From an uncultured Christensenella sp. (lineage in GTDB: Bacteria; Bacillota; Clostridia; Christensenellales; Borkfalkiaceae): a DNA stretch of 35,276 bases. Position numbers and translations under genes: made by a program. Positions within the stretch are counted from its first letter, which is position 1. Each line of letters opens with the position of its first letter. Below are positions 32,262-35,276 of this stretch, one piece after another. Location of the stretch: contig CAJTYL010000013.1 in NCBI GenBank assembly GCA_910583855.1, positions 1 to 35,276 of the forward strand. Reading direction: 5' to 3'. Below the pieces are notes generated by a model that did not search any database, was not told the DNA's origin, and worked only from the letters and a program-made list of their open reading frames with translations.

Positions 32262-32284
32262 AATTTTATTAAATAAGCTTAGTC

Positions 32285-32485
32285 TTAGTCTTCTCCAAAA
32301 AATTCTTCGTAAGTTATATCAAAATATTTTACGATGTTTTTTATTGCTGCAATGTTTGGTTCGGTGTTACCCTTTTCCCAATCCGATACGGTGCGCGCGG
32401 AATATCCGAAAAGTTTTCCAAATTCAAATTGCGTAAGGCTTTTACTTTTTCTTAAATTTTTTATAGTTTCTGCAACGTTTTTCAT
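32285..32485 (-). CDS. XRE-family transcription regulator (module 2)
   Basis: A 66-residue Cro/CI-type repressor: LTQFEFGKLFGYSARTVSDWEKGNTEPN holds the helix-turn-helix, with recognition helix SARTVSDWEK, and it ends in ITYEEFFGED. It is divergent from the 91-residue protein gene, and two palindromes lie between them. One of these lies just before this gene's own -10-like TAAAAT, fitting autorepression. No Shine-Dalgarno sequence is seen, and the ATG is only 7 bases past that TAAAAT. Confidence 0.85.
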   Translation of the reverse strand: MKNVAETIKNLRKSKSLTQFEFGKLFGYSARTVSDWEKGNTEPNIAAIKNIVKYFDITYEEFFGED

Positions 32486-32497
32486 ATATTCAATTTT

Positions 32498-32512
32498 AGC
32501 GGATTTTCCGCC
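32498..32512. promoter_or_regulatory. Operator-like palindrome, module 2, XRE side
   Basis: AGCGGATTTTCCGCC contains a perfect 13-bp palindrome (32499-32511) that is the reverse complement of the core of the second operator. It lies 13-27 bases before the XRE start and ends on the minus-strand TAAAAT. Confidence 0.7.
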
Positions 32513-32519
32513 AAAATAG

Positions 32520-32548
32520 TTGACTTAGCGGAAAATCCGCTATATAAT
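32520..32548 (+). promoter_or_regulatory. Promoter with a 17-bp palindromic spacer, module 2
   Basis: TTGACT (32520-32525), spacer TAGCGGAAAATCCGCTA (32526-32542), TATAAT (32543-32548). As in module 1, the entire spacer is a perfect palindrome with core CGGAAAATCCG. Confidence 0.88.
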
Positions 32549-32579
32549 ATTTTTGTAAAGACAAAACGGAGGATAAATT

Positions 32580-32855
32580 ATGAAAAAGTCAATTATATTG
32601 GAACTCGCGTTTGGCGATGAAAGTTACGCGGAAAAAATAAAGTTGGAAACAAACGAAGAATACAACAAAAACAACGAAGAATTATACGGTTTATGCGAAG
32701 AGCTTTGCAAGGATATGCCCGAAGGGGAGAAGCGGAAGGTTATAGACAAAATATTTTTTGCGCAGTGCGGGGCGGAGAGTATTGCCGCCGACGAGCATTT
32801 TAAAGCGGGCTTTAAGCTCGGTCTTATTTTGGGCGCGCAGAACTTTTTAGAATAA
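32580..32855 (+). CDS. Small acidic protein, module 2 (DUF6809-like)
   Basis: A 91-residue, acidic, mostly helical protein. The end, AADEHFKAGFKLGLILGAQ, and the central IDKIFFAQCGAES resemble small clostridial proteins of the DUF6809 type, which are of unknown function; this is from memory of the pattern. Three cysteines occur, two in LCEELC. The start has CGGAGG. Expression is probably blocked by the divergent XRE protein binding in the promoter spacer. Confidence 0.75.
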   Translation: MKKSIILELAFGDESYAEKIKLETNEEYNKNNEELYGLCEELCKDMPEGEKRKVIDKIFFAQCGAESIAADEHFKAGFKLGLILGAQNFLE

Positions 32856-32857
32856 AA

Positions 32858-32890
32858 ACGGGCGGCGATAATTCGCCGCCCGTTGTATTT
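32858..32890. terminator. Bidirectional terminator
   Basis: An 11-bp stem ACGGGCGGCGA/TCGCCGCCCGT with a four-base loop. T tracts flank both sides, the better one on the minus strand. Confidence 0.88.
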
Positions 32891-32899
32891 TAACGCCGT

Positions 32900-33142
32900 T
32901 TATTTTTCGTCGCCGTCCTTGTCAACCTTGCCCGTTATAAAGTCGCCCGTGGGTGGAGGAGGATTTTTCTTTAATTCCTCGCTTTCCTGCTTGCGCTTAA
33001 ATAGAACCATAAGCAGGGCGAATATGCACGCGCCGCCGAGGGGGATGAGCCCCCAAAGCTTAAAGTAAACGAAAATGAATATGGTAACCGCCGCGCACGC
33101 CGCCGCAAGTATGCAAAATATAATCCGTAAATTCTTGTACAT
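32900..33142 (-). CDS. Small two-helix membrane protein
   Basis: An 80-residue protein from the ATG at 33142: two membrane helices (about 5-25 and 30-50), then a charged tail with a proline run (KKNPPPPTGD) and an acidic-basic end. No family recognised. There is no ribosome-binding site, and the ATG lies exactly 6 bases after a TATCAT -10 box, so a leaderless message is predicted. The longer in-frame ORF to 33196 overlaps the promoter and is unlikely. Confidence 0.65.
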   Translation of the reverse strand: MYKNLRIIFCILAAACAAVTIFIFVYFKLWGLIPLGGACIFALLMVLFKRKQESEELKKNPPPPTGDFITGKVDKDGDEK

Positions 33143-33148
33143 ATCTAT

Positions 33149-33177
33149 ATGATATATTATTTCGTGACAAATGGCAA
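33149..33177 (-). promoter_or_regulatory. Promoter, leaderless type
   Basis: On the minus strand TTGCCA, a 17-base spacer, TATCAT, six bases, ATG at 33142. Each hexamer has one mismatch to consensus. Confidence 0.7.
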
Positions 33178-33217
33178 GTAAAAAGCGGCGGGGCAATTTC
33201 GTCCCGCCGTGGCCACG

Positions 33218-34492
33218 TTATTTCATAGTAACCGTACCGTCTTTTGAAATATCGCCGTCCGTGCAGTGAACGGTGTAATTTCCTGTATTGTCGTCCCAAA
33301 ATTCGCGCTTTTCTATCTTCTGCCATTTTTCAACGGCATCGTTGTAGATTATATCGCTTAAATTGACGCAGTCGGCAAACGCGCCCCGACCGATAACGGT
33401 TAAATAACTGGGGATTTTTATTTTTTGAAGATTATAACAACGGTAAAAAGCATCGTCGCCGATAGAATCTACGATTAACGGGTTAAGGTTTCTAAACTTC
33501 TCGGGGAGTTCTATTTCCGATTGGTTGTCGTAACAAGCGGTGATAATCATATATGCGCCGGGGGAGAAACTGCGTTTGCAAACGTTCTCTTCGTACGATA
33601 TATTGTTGTAAATTAACGAGCGCAAAGCCCTACTGTAAGGATATCCCGTTTCAATTATGCTAAATATACAAATAAACGCTGTGACAACTATACTTATTAT
33701 TTTTACCGCTAACTTCGGAGAAAGTATATTATTACACGACCATATAATTTCTACCATTGCAAAAGTCAATAAGGCGCGATAAGTATTGAAATTGTCGGAA
33801 AAAAGATTTTTGCTTTTGCGCTTAAACTCAAAAACCGCGAATGTTTCAATCAATGAAGGTATAATCGAGCAACACAATAATATTTGCCCGACGATAAGGA
33901 AAGCTATCGTCGACGGATAAAAATAACAAAGCGACAAAAAGACGGAGCCGCCTATTAAAGCTACGCCGCGTAAAATGGTCAGCACTCTTATTAATCTTGT
34001 TTTAGATAGCGATAAGCAGATATGCCTAATATCCCATTTTTCTATTTCGATATCGTTCAGCTTTTCCGCTTTGCGCAGTATAAAGAAGCAGGCGGTTCCC
34101 GAAACTAAAGTGCAAAGAGCTAACGTAAATGATATTATTGCCGTTAAACTGTATTTATCGTTGTTAAAAAGTTTATTTGAAAACAGCGCAAATAGCGTTG
34201 AGGCGGCAAAAAAACAAATAAAAAGAACGGTAAAAATATTAATTAACAGGTTTAACCGTTTTTTTGAAAGGTGCTTTTTTCCTTTGTAACGAGTGTCGTT
34301 AACTTGGCTTTCCGCCGCGGCGTTATCGGAGGCTTGCAGCTGCGGAATATCCTGTGAATTTCTGCCGCGAAACTTATCGTAAGCAAGTTTACATATAAAA
34401 GATACTAAAGCAACGATAAGCCCGCCTACGACAGTTGCTATAATATTAGTGTTAAGGTCGCCTGATACGTTTGAAAGAAAATGCGTTTTCAT
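33218..34492 (-). CDS. Membrane protein with BspA-like leucine-rich repeat tail
   Basis: A 424-residue protein. One helix near 15-37 is followed by a polar linker (about 40-80) and then six or so membrane helices to about residue 290. The C-terminal 110 residues carry BspA/LRR_5-type repeats: VDSIGDDAFYRCYNLQKIKIP, SYLTVIGRGAFADCVNLSDI, then the YNDAVEKWQKIEKREFWDDNT segment that usually ends such proteins. These repeats normally occur on secreted surface proteins and mediate protein contact; fusion to a multi-helix membrane core is uncommon. GAGGA precedes the ATG. Confidence 0.75.
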   Translation of the reverse strand: MKTHFLSNVSGDLNTNIIATVVGGLIVALVSFICKLAYDKFRGRNSQDIPQLQASDNAAAESQVNDTRYKGKKHLSKKRLNLLINIFTVLFICFFAASTLFALFSNKLFNNDKYSLTAIISFTLALCTLVSGTACFFILRKAEKLNDIEIEKWDIRHICLSLSKTRLIRVLTILRGVALIGGSVFLSLCYFYPSTIAFLIVGQILLCCSIIPSLIETFAVFEFKRKSKNLFSDNFNTYRALLTFAMVEIIWSCNNILSPKLAVKIISIVVTAFICIFSIIETGYPYSRALRSLIYNNISYEENVCKRSFSPGAYMIITACYDNQSEIELPEKFRNLNPLIVDSIGDDAFYRCYNLQKIKIPSYLTVIGRGAFADCVNLSDIIYNDAVEKWQKIEKREFWDDNTGNYTVHCTDGDISKDGTVTMK

Positions 34493-34519
34493 ATTTTTAT
34501 CCTCAATTTTCGCAATTAA

Positions 34520-34548
34520 ATTATAATACGGAATTTTGAAATAATCAA
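34520..34548 (-). promoter_or_regulatory. Promoter of the LRR membrane protein gene
   Basis: On the minus strand TTGATT, a 17-base spacer and TATAAT, with a leader of about 20 bases that includes GAGGA. Confidence 0.75.
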
Positions 34549-34855
34549 CTGTTTAAGAAAACGTAAAATATTTGTACGCGCGCGCGTGCGCGTAATATAT
34601 AATGTAAGCGCATACCGTCATATGCGCAAGCGTCGGTTTGTTAGTTTGTGACGATATAAAAGCAACGGCGCGCTCACTCTGTCATTCTGAGCCGACGGCG
34701 AAGAATCTCAGAGATATTTCGCTCACTCTCAATATGACGAAAACGGAGCAACGCATGCAGAAGAATCCCGTTAATTGTTAAAACTGAATATTTTTAACGC
34801 AAAATGGTAAAAATTAACTTGCGGAAAAATATTTTTGAAAATATTAAAAAATCAA
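34549..34855. other. Gene-free stretch before the rRNA promoters
   Basis: No ORF can be supported. It contains an alternating purine-pyrimidine tract (about 34575-34594), repeat copy C (34681-34738) and AT-rich sequence. Confidence 0.6.
34681..34738. repeat. Palindromic dispersed repeat, copy C
   Basis: A plus-orientation arm (34681-34709, ATTCT...AGAAT, inner GCC/GGC) is followed by a minus-orientation arm (34711-34738, ATATT...AATAT). The paired arrangement matches copy A in reverse order. Confidence 0.8.
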
Positions 34856-34884
34856 TTGACTAAAAAAATGCCCTATGGTATTTT
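34856..34884 (+). promoter_or_regulatory. Upstream rRNA promoter
   Basis: TTGACT, a 17-base spacer and TATTTT, about 345 bases ahead of 16S, preceded by A/T tracts. Confidence 0.55.
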
Positions 34885-34994
34885 ATTTAGGCTGTTGGAC
34901 GGGCGGATGGGTTAAACCTACCGCAAACCGTCAAAAGAAGTCAAAACTTACTAAAAAACGCGTGAAAATTTTTTAAAAAAGTTTTGAAATTTGC

Positions 34995-35024
34995 TTGACA
35001 CTATAATAATCGATATGATATTAT
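34995..35024 (+). promoter_or_regulatory. Main rRNA promoter
   Basis: TTGACA, an 18-base spacer and TATTAT, preceded by A/T tracts like an UP element. Confidence 0.7.
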
Positions 35025-35227
35025 AGACAAGCTACCGCAAAGGGCAGCCCGACTTTTCCGTCGGTTTACGCAGTTTAAAAATTGAATAGAAGGAAACGAA
35101 TAAAAATAAGTTTCTGTCAATTAACTTTGAAGTACAAATAGTACCACAAAGCAAAGTCAGCATAGATAATGACTATAAATAGTCGAGATAGAGCCACGGT
35201 TGCTTAGGCAATCGGTTTTATACAATT
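35025..35227 (+). other. 16S rRNA leader
   Basis: A transcribed leader with hairpins CCGAC/GTCGG (about 35049-35064), GACTA/TAGTC (about 35170-35183) and GGTTGC/GCAATC (about 35198-35213). A TTTAAAAATTGAATAG segment resembles the antitermination or processing region common before Firmicutes 16S. It has no ORF. Confidence 0.6.
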
Positions 35228-35276
35228 AAACTTAAGAGTTTGATTCTGGCTCAGGATGAACGCTGGCGGCGTGCTT
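35228..35276 (+). rRNA. 16S ribosomal RNA, 5' end only
   Basis: AGAGTTTGAT starts at 35235 and GGCTCAGGATGAACGCTGGC follows, the universal start of bacterial 16S. Counting back from the known position 8 places base 1 near 35228. The gene runs out of the window. Confidence 0.97.

Noticed and set aside
34681..34738. A CRISPR array or insertion-sequence end
   Set aside because: Only two facing arms without regular spacers, no target-site duplication and no transposase nearby.

Overview
The window looks like chromosomal DNA from an uncultured, probably gut-associated clostridium (Firmicutes, Clostridia). Three things suggest this: strong GGAGG ribosome-binding sites with frequent TTG and GTG starts, TTGACA/TATAAT promoters with 17-base spacers, and gene content such as a Spo0A-type regulator, KtrAB, PgcA, TrmL, ComF, DUF1858 and a Na/Pi transporter with a PhoU tail. 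The exact lineage (I would guess Christensenellales) is inference. There is no phage structural gene, transposase or CRISPR array. The window begins with a tRNA-Gln and ends in the first bases of a 16S rRNA gene.

Region 1 (1-8.5 kb) is signalling. A divergent Spo0A-like response regulator is followed by an AgrC-like membrane kinase. Between them lie two tiny ORFs with good ribosome-binding sites, one a Trp-rich 18-residue peptide on the minus strand. Then comes a minus-strand four-gene module: OmpR-type regulator, histidine kinase, ABC ATPase and FtsX-type permease. The ATPase promoter carries four direct repeats spaced 10-11 bp, and two related boxes precede the regulator, so the module is probably self-regulated and drives its transporter.

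Region 2 (8.5-18 kb) is mostly housekeeping: comF, the potassium uptake pair ktrB-ktrA, glmM-glmS (UDP-GlcNAc precursor synthesis), a tyrosine-type phosphatase with a YhhN-like membrane protein, radC, and tRNA-Ser. Two 87-bp tandem units containing the tRNA 5' end lie between the tRNA-Ser promoter and the gene.

Region 3 (18-27.7 kb) holds a DUF4874/DUF4832 lipoprotein with a partner of unknown function, pgcA, a large membrane protein, the trmL-rdgB-yfcE operon and a Na/Pi cotransporter.

Region 4 (27.7-35.3 kb) is accessory. Two XRE regulators are each divergent from a small protein gene. In both cases the promoter spacer is exactly a 17-bp perfect palindrome with the same 11-bp core but different outer triplets. 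The region also holds a decayed membrane-protein gene, a frameshifted third XRE gene, an NlpC/P60 lipoprotein, a membrane protein with a BspA-like repeat tail, and the rRNA promoter region.

Two window-wide patterns stand out. Four genes have a near-consensus promoter whose -10 box ends exactly 6 bases before the ATG, which predicts leaderless mRNAs. A family of short hairpin repeats (TCATTCTGA...AGAATCTC) shows paired base changes in its stem.
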